Shown here piece by piece: positions 34,790 to 44,050 of a stretch of 52,325 nucleotides of DNA. Source of the stretch: a bacterium (GTDB taxonomy: Bacteria; Planctomycetota; UBA1135; GCA-002686595); the NCBI GenBank assembly GCA_024226735.1, contig JAAELL010000562.1:1-52325 (forward strand), written 5' to 3'. The first letter of the stretch is position 1, and each line of letters starts with the position of its first letter. Below the pieces are notes generated by a model. It did no database searches. It worked only from the letters and a program-made list of their open reading frames with translations, and was not told the DNA's origin. A program made the position numbers and the translations under genes.

Positions 34790-37069
34790 CTAATACTGAA
34801 CGGTGATGGCGTCGGTGAAGTTCGACGTCACGCCCGGGTTCTGGTCACGGAACCAGCACTGGAAGTTCCAGGCTTGGCCAACCAGTACCGGCTGGGGCGG
34901 GTTCGTCGGCATCGAGGCGGTGCCGATCGTCACGCAGAACGAGCCACTGGCGCCCGAGTTCTGCACCATGCCGTTGTACCGGCCGATGTTCGCCCCGAGG
35001 CAGATGAATCCCTGGCTCGCGGGCGGCATGAAGAGCCCTTGGTTGCGACTCGTCAGGAAGTAGCCGAACTGGTTCGCGGGCAGCTGGTTCGCCTGCAGAA
35101 CGAGCGAAGTCCCGGGCACCGCCACGCCTGCCGCGGAGATCACGGCCGGGAGACCGGAGGAGTTGAGCGTCGCGGGGCCACAGTAGTTGACCCCGATTTG
35201 CTCGCACTCGTCTGGCAGCCCATTGCCGTTGCAGTCCGTGCTGGTGCCGCTGGCGATGTCGCAGTCGTCGGGCACGCCGTTCGAGTTGCAGTCGGTCTCG
35301 CACTCGTCCGGCATACCGTTGCCGTTGCAGTCGGAGCTGGTGCCCGCCGCGATGTCGCACTCGTCCGGGATGCCGTTCGAGTTGCAGTCCATGCTGGTCC
35401 CCACGGCGATGTCGCAGTCGTCGGGCACGCCGTTCGAGTTGCAGTCGGTCTCGCACTCGTCCGGCACGCCGTTGCCGTTGCAGTCGGAGCTTGTGCCCGC
35501 CGCGATGTCGCACTCGTCCGGGATGCCGTTCGAGTTGCAGTCCATGCTGGTCCCCGCCGCGATGTCGCAGTCGTCGGGTACGCCGTTGGAGTTGCAGTCG
35601 GGCTCGCACTCGTCCGGCACGCCGTTGCCGTTGCAGTCGGAGCTGGTGCTTGCCGCGATGTCGCACTCGTCCGGGATGCCGTTCGAGTTGCAGTCCGCGC
35701 TCGTGCCGGCAGTGATGTCGCACTCGTCGGGGATGCCGTTGGTGTTGCAGTCCGCGCTCGTACCCGAGGCGATGTCGGTCGCGTCCGGGACGCCGTTTCC
35801 GTTGCAGTCGGTGAAGATCGGGAACGGTACATCGAGCGCGTCGAGGTCGTCGCCGAACGGCCCGAACGGGCCCGGCGTGCCCGTACGAACCGTCGCGAGA
35901 CCGAGGTTCTCGGCCGCGATGAAGATGCTCGGGAATGGCGATACGCCACCGACGACGGGGGTCGAGAGAATGTCGCCCTCCTCGATCGGGATCCCGAACA
36001 TGCTGTCTGGCATGCCGATGACCGCGGAGCCGCGGCGCACGGAGAAGAGGAGCATGTCGGTCGGCGGCCCAGCGACGCCGAGCCACGCGTAGGGAGCCGG
36101 CGCGGGCTCGAACGCGCCCGTTCCGTTCTCCCACAGCGCGAGCGCATCGAGGTCGTCGCTCATCGGTCCTCCCGCGATGTCGAGGCCGAGGGCGGGCGCG
36201 GGTGCCCACACCGCCGGAAAGGCGCCGGGGACGACGGCGGTCAGCACGTCGGCACCGCTGAGTCCGAGGACCGCGGCGGAGCCCTGGTTGGGGAACCCGT
36301 TCAGCGGGTCGACGAAAGGACCGTCGAGGGAGTAGTAGATGGGGAATACGACCGCCATGAGATCGATGTCCACGGCGTCGAGGTTGTCCCCGACGTCGGG
36401 CGGAATCGCGGGCGCGTCGGGTTCGACGATGCCGACGCCGGGATAGACGAACCCGGTCCCACTCGGCAATCCGTTGCCATCGATGACGGCTGTGTTTCCG
36501 GGCGGGACAGCAAAGGGCGGGAGCGGTGCGGGCACGGGCATGCCGAGATCGTTGAAGACGTCGGCCGAAGCCTCGAGGGCGGGCCCGAGGGCTCCCTCGC
36601 TCGCGGTGTTCGGCGGGATCGGTCCGGGGAAGCCGACGGCGTACTCGTCGACCGAGAACCAGTAGGTGCCCGGTGGCGTCGGCGTGCTCGGAACCGGCAT
36701 CTCGAGGCCGTACGACAGCGCGTCGACCTCGACCGGACAGGGCGTCGCCGGCGCGTGCCCGGCGCAAGCCGCATGGGCGGGGTGCGCGAGCCCGGGGCCT
36801 GGTGGACCGAAGCCGACGCTGATCAAAAGCGCGGGCGGCAGCGGCGCGCCGAGCGCCGGACCGTTCGGAACGAACGGCGGCCCCGTCGCCGGCGTCAGGA
36901 TGTCCCCTTCGGTGATGGGGAACCCGAAGAAGGCATCTGCGGCACCGATCGTAGGGCCGTGGTTGTCGATTGAGAATGTGACTTGTGCATGGGTTGCGGG
37001 GGCCGTCACAGCGACGAGCAGTGAGCTCGCCGCAGAGGTGCGGACGGCCCGCGCGAGGGGGGATTGCAT
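34790..37069 (-). CDS. Secreted protein with calcium-binding aspartate-rich repeats
   Basis: A 759-residue exported protein; AGGAG lies six bases before the ATG. The signal peptide ends near ATHAQ. Residues about 26-420 are a beta-rich region with a duplicated motif (FFGFPITEGDIL, MFGIPIEEGDIL) seen in exported planctomycete proteins. Residues about 421-624 are twelve repeats of 13 or 19 residues opening D-C-N-x-N-G-x-P-D, like thrombospondin type 3/dockerin calcium loops. Residues about 625-759 are the shared C-terminal domain (NQFGYFLTSRNQG, QCWFRDQNP, TSNFTDAITV). Calcium binding is inferred from the Asp/Asn pattern. Confidence 0.85.
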   Translation of the reverse strand: MQSPLARAVRTSAASSLLVAVTAPATHAQVTFSIDNHGPTIGAADAFFGFPITEGDILTPATGPPFVPNGPALGAPLPPALLISVGFGPPGPGLAHPAHAACAGHAPATPCPVEVDALSYGLEMPVPSTPTPPGTYWFSVDEYAVGFPGPIPPNTASEGALGPALEASADVFNDLGMPVPAPLPPFAVPPGNTAVIDGNGLPSGTGFVYPGVGIVEPDAPAIPPDVGDNLDAVDIDLMAVVFPIYYSLDGPFVDPLNGFPNQGSAAVLGLSGADVLTAVVPGAFPAVWAPAPALGLDIAGGPMSDDLDALALWENGTGAFEPAPAPYAWLGVAGPPTDMLLFSVRRGSAVIGMPDSMFGIPIEEGDILSTPVVGGVSPFPSIFIAAENLGLATVRTGTPGPFGPFGDDLDALDVPFPIFTDCNGNGVPDATDIASGTSADCNTNGIPDECDITAGTSADCNSNGIPDECDIAASTSSDCNGNGVPDECEPDCNSNGVPDDCDIAAGTSMDCNSNGIPDECDIAAGTSSDCNGNGVPDECETDCNSNGVPDDCDIAVGTSMDCNSNGIPDECDIAAGTSSDCNGNGMPDECETDCNSNGVPDDCDIASGTSTDCNGNGLPDECEQIGVNYCGPATLNSSGLPAVISAAGVAVPGTSLVLQANQLPANQFGYFLTSRNQGLFMPPASQGFICLGANIGRYNGMVQNSGASGSFCVTIGTASMPTNPPQPVLVGQAWNFQCWFRDQNPGVTSNFTDAITVQY
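35198..35809 (-). repeat. Coding tandem array with 153-bp higher-order period
   Basis: Within the secreted Ca-binding protein gene, 12 units of 57 or 39 bp follow each other. From unit 5 they repeat in the order 57-57-39, giving a 153-bp (51-residue) super-unit present about 2.6 times with near-identical DNA. This indicates recent unit duplication and recombination. It is in frame and not a CRISPR array. Confidence 0.88.
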
Positions 37070-37557
37070 GAAATCTCCTGGTGCAGAACGAGGACTCCCC
37101 CCCACCGCGCGCCGGTGGACGCACAGGCCGCGCCCGCGTGGGAGCGACACTTGGGAGTCCGAAGTGACCTCCCCCACCGAATCAGGACACCCTTCCCGAA
37201 GAACTGGCTGGGCCGCGCGTTGCCATTGGAGCTCCTTCGAGCCCAAGTGCCTGTGGACACGCGCCTTACACCCGCGTTGACGGGGAGCAGGGCGCCCGCC
37301 CGCGAACGGGTCGCGCGATCGCCCTCCGACGGCCACCAATCGCCCAATTCGCGGTGCCGCGCGAGACGGCGGACCACGCACCCCAGCCAGATCCCGGTGG
37401 CTGGGGGCATGGATGCACTCTCCTTGCGCCTCCTTACCCGTCGCATACACCTCCTGGCGGGGGGCCCGGACTGCCTTTACCCTGAGCCAACGACGCAGCA
37501 ATCCTCAGTTTCACTCTCCGGCCGAGCGTCGCGGCTTCCCATTCCCGGTCACCCTCC
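37070..37557. other. 488-bp intergenic region between two secreted-protein genes
   Basis: The gap separates the divergent Ca-binding repeat gene and the subtilase gene and must hold both promoters. Open frames across it are on both strands, lack start signals and show no protein family resemblance. I see no riboswitch, tRNA or strong terminator. Confidence 0.45.
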
Positions 37558-40500
37558 ATGAAGTCTCGCATGAAAGCGTCCCTCGGGGCGCTGCTCACCC
37601 TTTGTCTGGCGACCTTGGCGTTCGCCGCTTTCCAACAGTCCGGCGCGGACCTGATGCCGCGCAATCTGACGCCCCGTACACCGGCTTCTCAGGATCGGCC
37701 CGCCGCGATCCCCGGGCAGTGGTTCGGGCCCGGGCCCCTGCACAAGGTCTGGATCAAGAGCGAGTCCACGGGAGAGCTCGCTCGCATCGACGCGAACGGA
37801 GCGCTCGTGCGCTCACGCGACTACGGGGGCTTCACGCTCGCCATCGTCGACGAGCGCGCCTACGGCGGGGCGAGTGCCCTGTCGAACGAGAGCTTCGTCT
37901 TCCGCGACGAGATGGACCTGATGGTCTTCAACGGGATCGTGCTCGACGGTCTGCGGCCGCAGGAGACGCTCGCACGCCTCGACCCCGCGGAGCGCTTCAC
38001 CGACCCGAACACGCTCGGCCTCGATCCGCGGGCGGGGCTGTACATCGTCCAGTTCGAAGGGCCGGTGCGGGACGAGTGGCTCGCAGACCTCGAAGGCCTC
38101 GGCATGGGCTTCTCTCAGTTCGTGCCGATGAACGCGTACGTCGTCCACATTCCGGACGGTGAGGTGGCGACGCTCGAGGCGCTTGCGGCGGCGGTGCCGC
38201 ACATCCAGTACGTCGGCGCCTACGAGCCCGCGTACCGCATTCACCCGATGCTGCGCGAGACCCTGCGCAGCGGATCGATGACCGAGCCGCACTCGGTCAC
38301 CATCCAGCTCGTCGACATGGCGGGCGTACGCGATGCGCTCGCTTCGATCGAAGCGATGGCGGACCACGTCGTGCAAGTGCGCAAGGTCGGCCCGTACGTC
38401 AACGTGCAGGCGATGCTGCGTCCGGTCTATTTCCAGACGGTTGCGGCTGACCGCACCGTGTTCCAGCTCGAGCCGCGCGGCACGATCAAGGCGCTCGACG
38501 AGCGCCAGGGCCAGATCATGGCGGACAACGTCAACGCGACCGGGCCCTCGTCGCCCGGTTACTTGGCGTGGCTCGCCTCGGTCGGCTTCAACAGCAGCCA
38601 GTTCGGGAGCTTCTCGGTCAACGTCGTCGACAGCGCGACGTCGCTCACCGGGCACCCCGACATCCCGAACAGCCGCGTCGCGTTCCAGCTCAACCCGACG
38701 AGCCAGTCGGGCGCCCAGGACGGCCACGGCTTCCTCAACGCGCACATCATCGGCGGCCTCAACACCGGCACGGGATCGGCGTTCGAGGACACCGGCGGCT
38801 ACAACTACGGGCTCGGCATCGTGCCCTGGGGTCTGGTCGGCGCGACCGCGATCTTCGGGCCCGGTGGGCTGAACCCGACGAGCTTCGAGAGTCAGGCCTA
38901 CGGCCAGGGTGCGCGTTTCAGCACCAACTCGTGGGGCTTCACGAGCAACAACAACCCCATTCCCGACTACGACTCGAACTCCCAGGAGTACGACTTCATC
39001 ACGCGTGACGCCCAAGGCGGCACCGGCGGGAACCAGGAGTACCTCGTCCTGTTCTCCGCCGGCAACGCCGGCTCGGGCTCGAACACGGTCTCGACGCCGG
39101 GTACCGCGAAGAACATCGTCACGATCGGCGCTGGCGAGAACAACCGCCAGTTCGGCACGGACGGTTGTGGCATCCCGAACTCGGGCGCCAACAACCACAA
39201 CGACGTCATTTCGTTCTCGAGCCGTGGCCCGGTCGACAACGCCGGTGGTGACGGGCGCTGGAAGCCGGAGATCCTGGCTCCCGGAACGCACGTCCAGGCG
39301 GGTGTGCCGCAGAGCAACTACGCCGGCGGCGGCGTCTGCAACCAGTTCTTCCCCGGCGGCCAGACGCTGTACGGATGGTCTTCGGGTACGAGCCACTCGA
39401 CGCCCGGCGTCGCGGGCCACGCGATGCTGATCCGCCAGCACTTCCTGAACCAGAGCTTGCCCGCGCCGTCCCCCGCGATGGTCAAGGCGTACATCGTCAA
39501 CACCGGCGAGTACATGACGGGCGTTGGCGCCAACGACACGCTGCCCAGCAACTCGCAGGGCATGGGCAACGCGAACATGAACCGCTCGGTCGACTCGGCT
39601 GCGCGCGTGCACGTCGACCAGGACCAGCTCCTGACCGCCTCCGGCCAATCGCACGTCGAGACCGGTAGCGTCGTCGATGCCGGCGCTCCGTTCCGCGTAA
39701 CGCTCGTTTGGACCGATGCTCCTGGTCCGACCAGCGGTGCGCCGTACGTCAACGACCTCGACTTGACCGTCACGGTCGGCGGCTCCACCTATCTCGGCAA
39801 CGTCTTCTCGGGCGCCAACTCGACGACCGGTGGCAGCGCCGACTTCCGCAACAACACCGAGTCCGTGTTCTTGCCCGCGGGCACGACCGGATCGTTCACG
39901 GTCACGGTCGGCGCGTCGTCCATTGGCGGCGACGGTGTGCCGGGCAACGGCGACACGACCGACCAGGACTTCGCGCTCGTCATCTACAACGGCTCGACCG
40001 GTCCGGTCGGTCCGAGCGCAGCCTTCACCGGCTCGCCGACGTCCGGCAACGCTCCCCTGAGCGTCAACTTCACCGACGGCTCGTCGGGCGGACCGACGAG
40101 CTGGTCCTGGACGTTCGGGGACGGCGGCACTTCGACCGCGCAGAACCCGAGCCACACCTACACGTCACCTGGCACCTACTCGGTCTCGCTGAGCATCACC
40201 GCCCCGGGCGGGAGCGACAGCACGACGCGCACGAACTACATCACCGTCAACACGCCGCCCGCACCGGGCATCTCCGACGGCAGCTTCGAGTCGCAGACGG
40301 CCGGTGCCGCGCCGCAGGCTCCATGGACGATCGCGTTCGGCACGGGTCACGTCGTCAACCCCGCGGGGGGCACGACGAGCGACGGCGGCATGCCGACGGA
40401 CGGCACGAACTGGCTGGAGATCACCGGCGCGAGCACGTCGGCGACGACGCCCCCGTCCAACCCCGGCGGCGTCACGAGCCCGCCGGTCGGCGGCGCGGGA

Positions 40501-42654
40501 GTCTCGCAGAGCTTCTCCTACGCCTCGGGCTCGACGGAGCTGAGCTTCGACGCGGCATTCCTGCGCAACGAGACGGCCAACTCCTCGTTCAACGACTGGA
40601 TGAGCGTCGACGTGACCGACGGTTCGACGTGGTTCAACCTCTATTACGCGGACACGTTCACGGCCACGCCGCAGACCTCGTCCAAGCACGGTTTCGCGAT
40701 GACCGCAGTCTCGAACGTGACCGCCGATCTCGCGGTCCTGTTCCCGGGCTCGACGACCTCGACGAGCTTCACCATCACGGTGCTCACGGGCAACTCGACC
40801 GACGGCATCCAGGCCTCGATCGGCTACGCCGATAACTTCGTCCTCTCCGGTGGCGGCCCGGCCGCGCCGACCGCGGACTTCACTGGCTCGCCGACGAGCG
40901 GCATCGCACCGCTGTCCGTCAACTTCTCCGATGTTTCGACGGGCAGCATCACGAGCTGGTCCTGGAGCTTCGGCGATGGTGGCACGTCCACCGCTACGAG
41001 TCCGAGCCACACCTACACGGCTCCCGGCACGTACAACGTGTCGCTCACCGTCACCGGCCCCGGCGGCAACGACACGCTGACGCGCACGGGCTACATCACC
41101 GTCCAGGACCCGACGCCGAGCGCCAACTTCACGGGCTCGCCGACCTCTGGAACGGTTCCCCTCTCCGTGAACTTCACCGACTCCTCGACCGGCAGCATCA
41201 CGAACTGGTCATGGACGTTCGGCGACGGCGGGACCTCGACCGCGCAGAATCCGAGCCACACCTACACCGCGGACGGAACCTACACGGTCGCGCTGACGGT
41301 GACGGGCCCCGGCGGCAGCGACACGCTGACGCGCACGAACTACATCACGGCCTCGGCCATTCCCGCCCCGACGGCGGGCTTCACCGGTTCGCCGACGTCG
41401 GGTGACGTGCCGCTCTCGGTCAACTTCACCGACGCCTCGACCGGCAACATCACGAGCCGCTCGTGGAGCTTCGGCGACGGTGGCACCTCGAGCGCTACGA
41501 ACCCGAGCCACACCTACACGACGGCCGGCACCTACACGGTGTCGCTGACCGTCACGGGGCCGGGCGGCAGCGATACGCTGACGCGGACCGGCTACATCAC
41601 CGCCAACGAGCCGGCTCCGACGGCTTCGTTCGCCGGGGCTCCGACGAGCGGCGTCGCGCCGCTCGCCGTGAACTTCACCGACGCGTCGACGGGCAGCATC
41701 ACGAGCCGCTCGTGGAGCTTCGGCGACGGCGGGACCTCGACCGCCACGAACCCGAGCCACACCTACACCGCCGCCGGCACCTACACCGTGGCGCTGACGG
41801 TCACGGGGCCGGGTGGTTCCGACACGCAGACGCGTACGAACTACATCACCGTCACCGATCCGGGCGGCGGCGATCCCCTGTACTACATGTCCTTCACCTC
41901 GAACACGACCGTGCCGGGCATCGGGACGGTGCGGGACGAGGACATCGTCTCCTACAACGCCACGACCGGAACCTGGACCTGGATCTTCGACGGGTCCGAC
42001 GTCGGGGTCGCCGGCACCGACATCAACGCGTTCCACGTCCGCGCGGACGGCTCGATCCTGATGTCGTTCAACTCGGGCTCGTTCTCCGTGCCCGGCCTGA
42101 CCGGTGGACCGAACGGGACGACGGTCGAGGACTCCGACATCGTGCTCTTCACGCCGACCTCTCCCGCGCCGAGCTCGGCGGGCTCGTTCTCGTTCTACTT
42201 CGACGGCAGTGACGTCGGCCTGACGACGAACGGTGAAGACGTCGACGGCATCTACGAGTTTGCCGACGGCTCGCTCGGCATCTCGACGCTCGGCAGCATG
42301 ACCGCGAGCGGGATCTCCGGCGTTCGCGACGAGGACGTCACCCGCTTCACGGGTACGTTCGGCTCGTCGACCTCGGGCTCGTTCGCGTTCCACTTCGACG
42401 GCAGCGACGTCGGCTTCTCCGCGTCGAGCTCGTACGACCTGAACGCCTTCTCGATCGACGGCGTCGGCGAGCTGCTCTTCTCGACGGTCGGCACCTACAA
42501 CGCCGCCGGCGGGTCGGGCGCTGACGAGGACGTGAGCCGCTTCACCGGCTCCTACGGTGCCTCGACTTCGGGCACGGCCACGCAACTCTTCGACCTGTCC
42601 GCGCTCGGCATCAGCACGAGCGAGGACGTCGACGGCCTGTCGTTCCAGCCGTAG
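37558..42654 (+). CDS. Giant secreted subtilase with PKD domains
   Basis: A 1698-residue S8 peptidase. Signal peptide at about 1-25, then a long prodomain. Catalytic triad: D358 in VNVVDSATSLTGHPD, H390 in QDGHGFLNAH, S612 in SSGTSHSTPGVAG; the oxyanion Asn is in FSAGNAGSG. A jelly-roll P-like domain ends near 815. PKD1 spans 819-898, then a 200-residue galactose-binding-like insert, then PKD2-PKD5 (about 1102-1434, each with FGDGGTS...SHTYT). The last 260 residues carry FDGSDVG modules repeated about every 65 residues (the last diverged to FDLSALG). It is probably an extracellular protease for particles or polymers. Confidence 0.93.
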   Translation: MKSRMKASLGALLTLCLATLAFAAFQQSGADLMPRNLTPRTPASQDRPAAIPGQWFGPGPLHKVWIKSESTGELARIDANGALVRSRDYGGFTLAIVDERAYGGASALSNESFVFRDEMDLMVFNGIVLDGLRPQETLARLDPAERFTDPNTLGLDPRAGLYIVQFEGPVRDEWLADLEGLGMGFSQFVPMNAYVVHIPDGEVATLEALAAAVPHIQYVGAYEPAYRIHPMLRETLRSGSMTEPHSVTIQLVDMAGVRDALASIEAMADHVVQVRKVGPYVNVQAMLRPVYFQTVAADRTVFQLEPRGTIKALDERQGQIMADNVNATGPSSPGYLAWLASVGFNSSQFGSFSVNVVDSATSLTGHPDIPNSRVAFQLNPTSQSGAQDGHGFLNAHIIGGLNTGTGSAFEDTGGYNYGLGIVPWGLVGATAIFGPGGLNPTSFESQAYGQGARFSTNSWGFTSNNNPIPDYDSNSQEYDFITRDAQGGTGGNQEYLVLFSAGNAGSGSNTVSTPGTAKNIVTIGAGENNRQFGTDGCGIPNSGANNHNDVISFSSRGPVDNAGGDGRWKPEILAPGTHVQAGVPQSNYAGGGVCNQFFPGGQTLYGWSSGTSHSTPGVAGHAMLIRQHFLNQSLPAPSPAMVKAYIVNTGEYMTGVGANDTLPSNSQGMGNANMNRSVDSAARVHVDQDQLLTASGQSHVETGSVVDAGAPFRVTLVWTDAPGPTSGAPYVNDLDLTVTVGGSTYLGNVFSGANSTTGGSADFRNNTESVFLPAGTTGSFTVTVGASSIGGDGVPGNGDTTDQDFALVIYNGSTGPVGPSAAFTGSPTSGNAPLSVNFTDGSSGGPTSWSWTFGDGGTSTAQNPSHTYTSPGTYSVSLSITAPGGSDSTTRTNYITVNTPPAPGISDGSFESQTAGAAPQAPWTIAFGTGHVVNPAGGTTSDGGMPTDGTNWLEITGASTSATTPPSNPGGVTSPPVGGAGVSQSFSYASGSTELSFDAAFLRNETANSSFNDWMSVDVTDGSTWFNLYYADTFTATPQTSSKHGFAMTAVSNVTADLAVLFPGSTTSTSFTITVLTGNSTDGIQASIGYADNFVLSGGGPAAPTADFTGSPTSGIAPLSVNFSDVSTGSITSWSWSFGDGGTSTATSPSHTYTAPGTYNVSLTVTGPGGNDTLTRTGYITVQDPTPSANFTGSPTSGTVPLSVNFTDSSTGSITNWSWTFGDGGTSTAQNPSHTYTADGTYTVALTVTGPGGSDTLTRTNYITASAIPAPTAGFTGSPTSGDVPLSVNFTDASTGNITSRSWSFGDGGTSSATNPSHTYTTAGTYTVSLTVTGPGGSDTLTRTGYITANEPAPTASFAGAPTSGVAPLAVNFTDASTGSITSRSWSFGDGGTSTATNPSHTYTAAGTYTVALTVTGPGGSDTQTRTNYITVTDPGGGDPLYYMSFTSNTTVPGIGTVRDEDIVSYNATTGTWTWIFDGSDVGVAGTDINAFHVRADGSILMSFNSGSFSVPGLTGGPNGTTVEDSDIVLFTPTSPAPSSAGSFSFYFDGSDVGLTTNGEDVDGIYEFADGSLGISTLGSMTASGISGVRDEDVTRFTGTFGSSTSGSFAFHFDGSDVGFSASSSYDLNAFSIDGVGELLFSTVGTYNAAGGSGADEDVSRFTGSYGASTSGTATQLFDLSALGISTSEDVDGLSFQP
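40861..41860 (+). repeat. Four tandem PKD-domain coding repeats
   Basis: About 250-bp units encode PKD2 to PKD5 of the subtilase. They are much more alike than typical PKD paralogues, each with FTGSPTSG, WSFGDGGTS, NPSHTYT and TVTGPGGxDT. PKD1, upstream at 40012-40250, is separated from them by the galactose-binding-like insert, so the array has probably expanded by recent duplication. Confidence 0.8.
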
Positions 42655-42676
42655 CGGCCGGAGCGGAAAACGCCAC

Positions 42677-42708
42677 GCGGCCCGGTGCTCCTGCGAGCAC
42701 CGGGCCGC
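42677..42708. terminator. 14-bp stem terminator between convergent genes
   Basis: GCGGCCCGGTGCTC pairs perfectly with GAGCACCGGGCCGC around the loop CTGC. It lies 23 bp after the subtilase stop and 22 bp before the stop of the convergent HEAT gene, the expected place for a shared bidirectional terminator. Tails are not U-rich. Confidence 0.75.
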
Positions 42709-42729
42709 TGTCTTGGTAGCGGACCTCGA

Positions 42730-44040
42730 TCAGCCGTAGAGCCAGGCGATCCACGAATCGGGCTCGGGCGTGATGTCCTGACCCGTCAGCCGTCGCAGCT
42801 CGCGCACGGCTTTGTTGCGCACGCGGGCACGGTGGTCGTAGAGGGCGTCGATCAAGATCGGTAGGGCGCCCGGCTCGTTCAGCGCGCCGAGCGCCTGGAC
42901 AGTGGAGACGACGACGTTCTCGTCCTCGTGCTCGAGGCCGCGCGCGAGCAGCGCAGCGACCTCGGGACGATCGATGCGGACCTGGGCGAGGCGGCGGACG
43001 GCCTGGGCGGCACGCCCGGGGTTCTCGTCGCGCAGGGCGAGGGTCAGCTTGTCCCGCTCTCCCTCGAGGATCGCGGACTGTTGGGCGTACCAGCGCGTCC
43101 AGCGAGTCGTGTCGGCCTTCCACTTCTGGCCCGTCGCTTCCTGCAATACGCGGAGTGCGGCGGCGCGTACGCCTGGGTCGTCGTCTTCGAACAGCGCCAG
43201 GACAACGTCGAGTGAGGTCGTGTCCCGCAGCCTGCGCAGCGAGTCGAGCGCCTGACGGCGGAACTTAGGGTCGCGGTCGAGCAGGTACTCGGACAGGATG
43301 GCGACCGACCGCTTCGCGCCGAGTGCGCGTCCGCGGTCGTTGAGGCTGCCCAGGGCCTTGAGCGCGGCCAGCCGCAGCTTTGGGGCCTGTCGCGGGTCCA
43401 GCAGGCTACGCAGGACGGGGATGCCCTCCGCTCCACCGTGCTCGCCGACGGCATCGACGACGGCGACCTGTACTGGCGCGGGGGCCTGGCGGACGACGTC
43501 CTCCAGGGCCGAGAACGCGAGCGGATCGCGCGCGAGCGAGCCGGCGATCGAGGCCCGGACCTGCGAGCGCATGTACGGCCTGTGGAGCTCGAACTCCTCG
43601 ATCGGCTCCAGGACCGCGAGGATCGTCTCGAGGCTGCGCGAGCTGCCCACTTCGGAGAGGAGCTGGAGCGCGATGATGCGATCGCCGCGCGGGACGTCGC
43701 CGCGGACGCGGCCCTGAATCTCGCGCAGGACGACCTCGGCCGGCCAGCGGCGCATGGCGCCGTAGATCAGCTCCTTGCCGCGCCGGTCGAGGACGAACGG
43801 GGCCTCTTTCGCGTTGTTCTGAGGGTTGGCCAGGAGGTCGAAGATGACCGGGACGGCCCGGGGACCGAGGCTGACGAGCGTGTCGAGGCGGCCGGCCTTG
43901 CCGACTTCACCTCGAACAGAATGCTCCTCGACCACCCGCCGCAAAGTCGCGGAGAGCCCGCGATCGTCTGCATGCGCGTGACCGAGGAGGGTCAACGTCA
44001 GTGCGAGGACTGCTACCGGAGATGAGGGGTGCATCGCCAT
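42730..44040 (-). CDS. Exported HEAT-repeat protein in the pilin operon
   Basis: A 436-residue protein with a signal peptide (PSSPVAVLALTLTLLGHAHAD). Nearly all the rest is HEAT/PBS-type alpha repeats (AALKALGSLNDRGRALGAKR, RQALDSLRRLRDTTSLDVVL, ALGALNEPGALPILIDAL), ending RRLTGQDITPEPDSWIAWL. It is the last gene of the minor pilin operon, 10 bp after the third pilin-like gene. It may scaffold or fold pilus components in the periplasm, which is inferred only from position. The ATG at 44034 is an alternative start. Confidence 0.85.
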   Translation of the reverse strand: MAMHPSSPVAVLALTLTLLGHAHADDRGLSATLRRVVEEHSVRGEVGKAGRLDTLVSLGPRAVPVIFDLLANPQNNAKEAPFVLDRRGKELIYGAMRRWPAEVVLREIQGRVRGDVPRGDRIIALQLLSEVGSSRSLETILAVLEPIEEFELHRPYMRSQVRASIAGSLARDPLAFSALEDVVRQAPAPVQVAVVDAVGEHGGAEGIPVLRSLLDPRQAPKLRLAALKALGSLNDRGRALGAKRSVAILSEYLLDRDPKFRRQALDSLRRLRDTTSLDVVLALFEDDDPGVRAAALRVLQEATGQKWKADTTRWTRWYAQQSAILEGERDKLTLALRDENPGRAAQAVRRLAQVRIDRPEVAALLARGLEHEDENVVVSTVQALGALNEPGALPILIDALYDHRARVRNKAVRELRRLTGQDITPEPDSWIAWLYG

Positions 44041-44050
44041 TCTTGCTGCG

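Noticed and set aside
35198..35809. Regular repeats resembling a CRISPR array
   Set aside because: They are in-frame codons for D-C-N-x-N-G calcium loops within a secreted protein gene.
37070..37557. Open frames in the gap between the Ca-binding repeat gene and the subtilase gene
   Set aside because: Overlapping frames on both strands, no ribosome sites and no protein-like composition.
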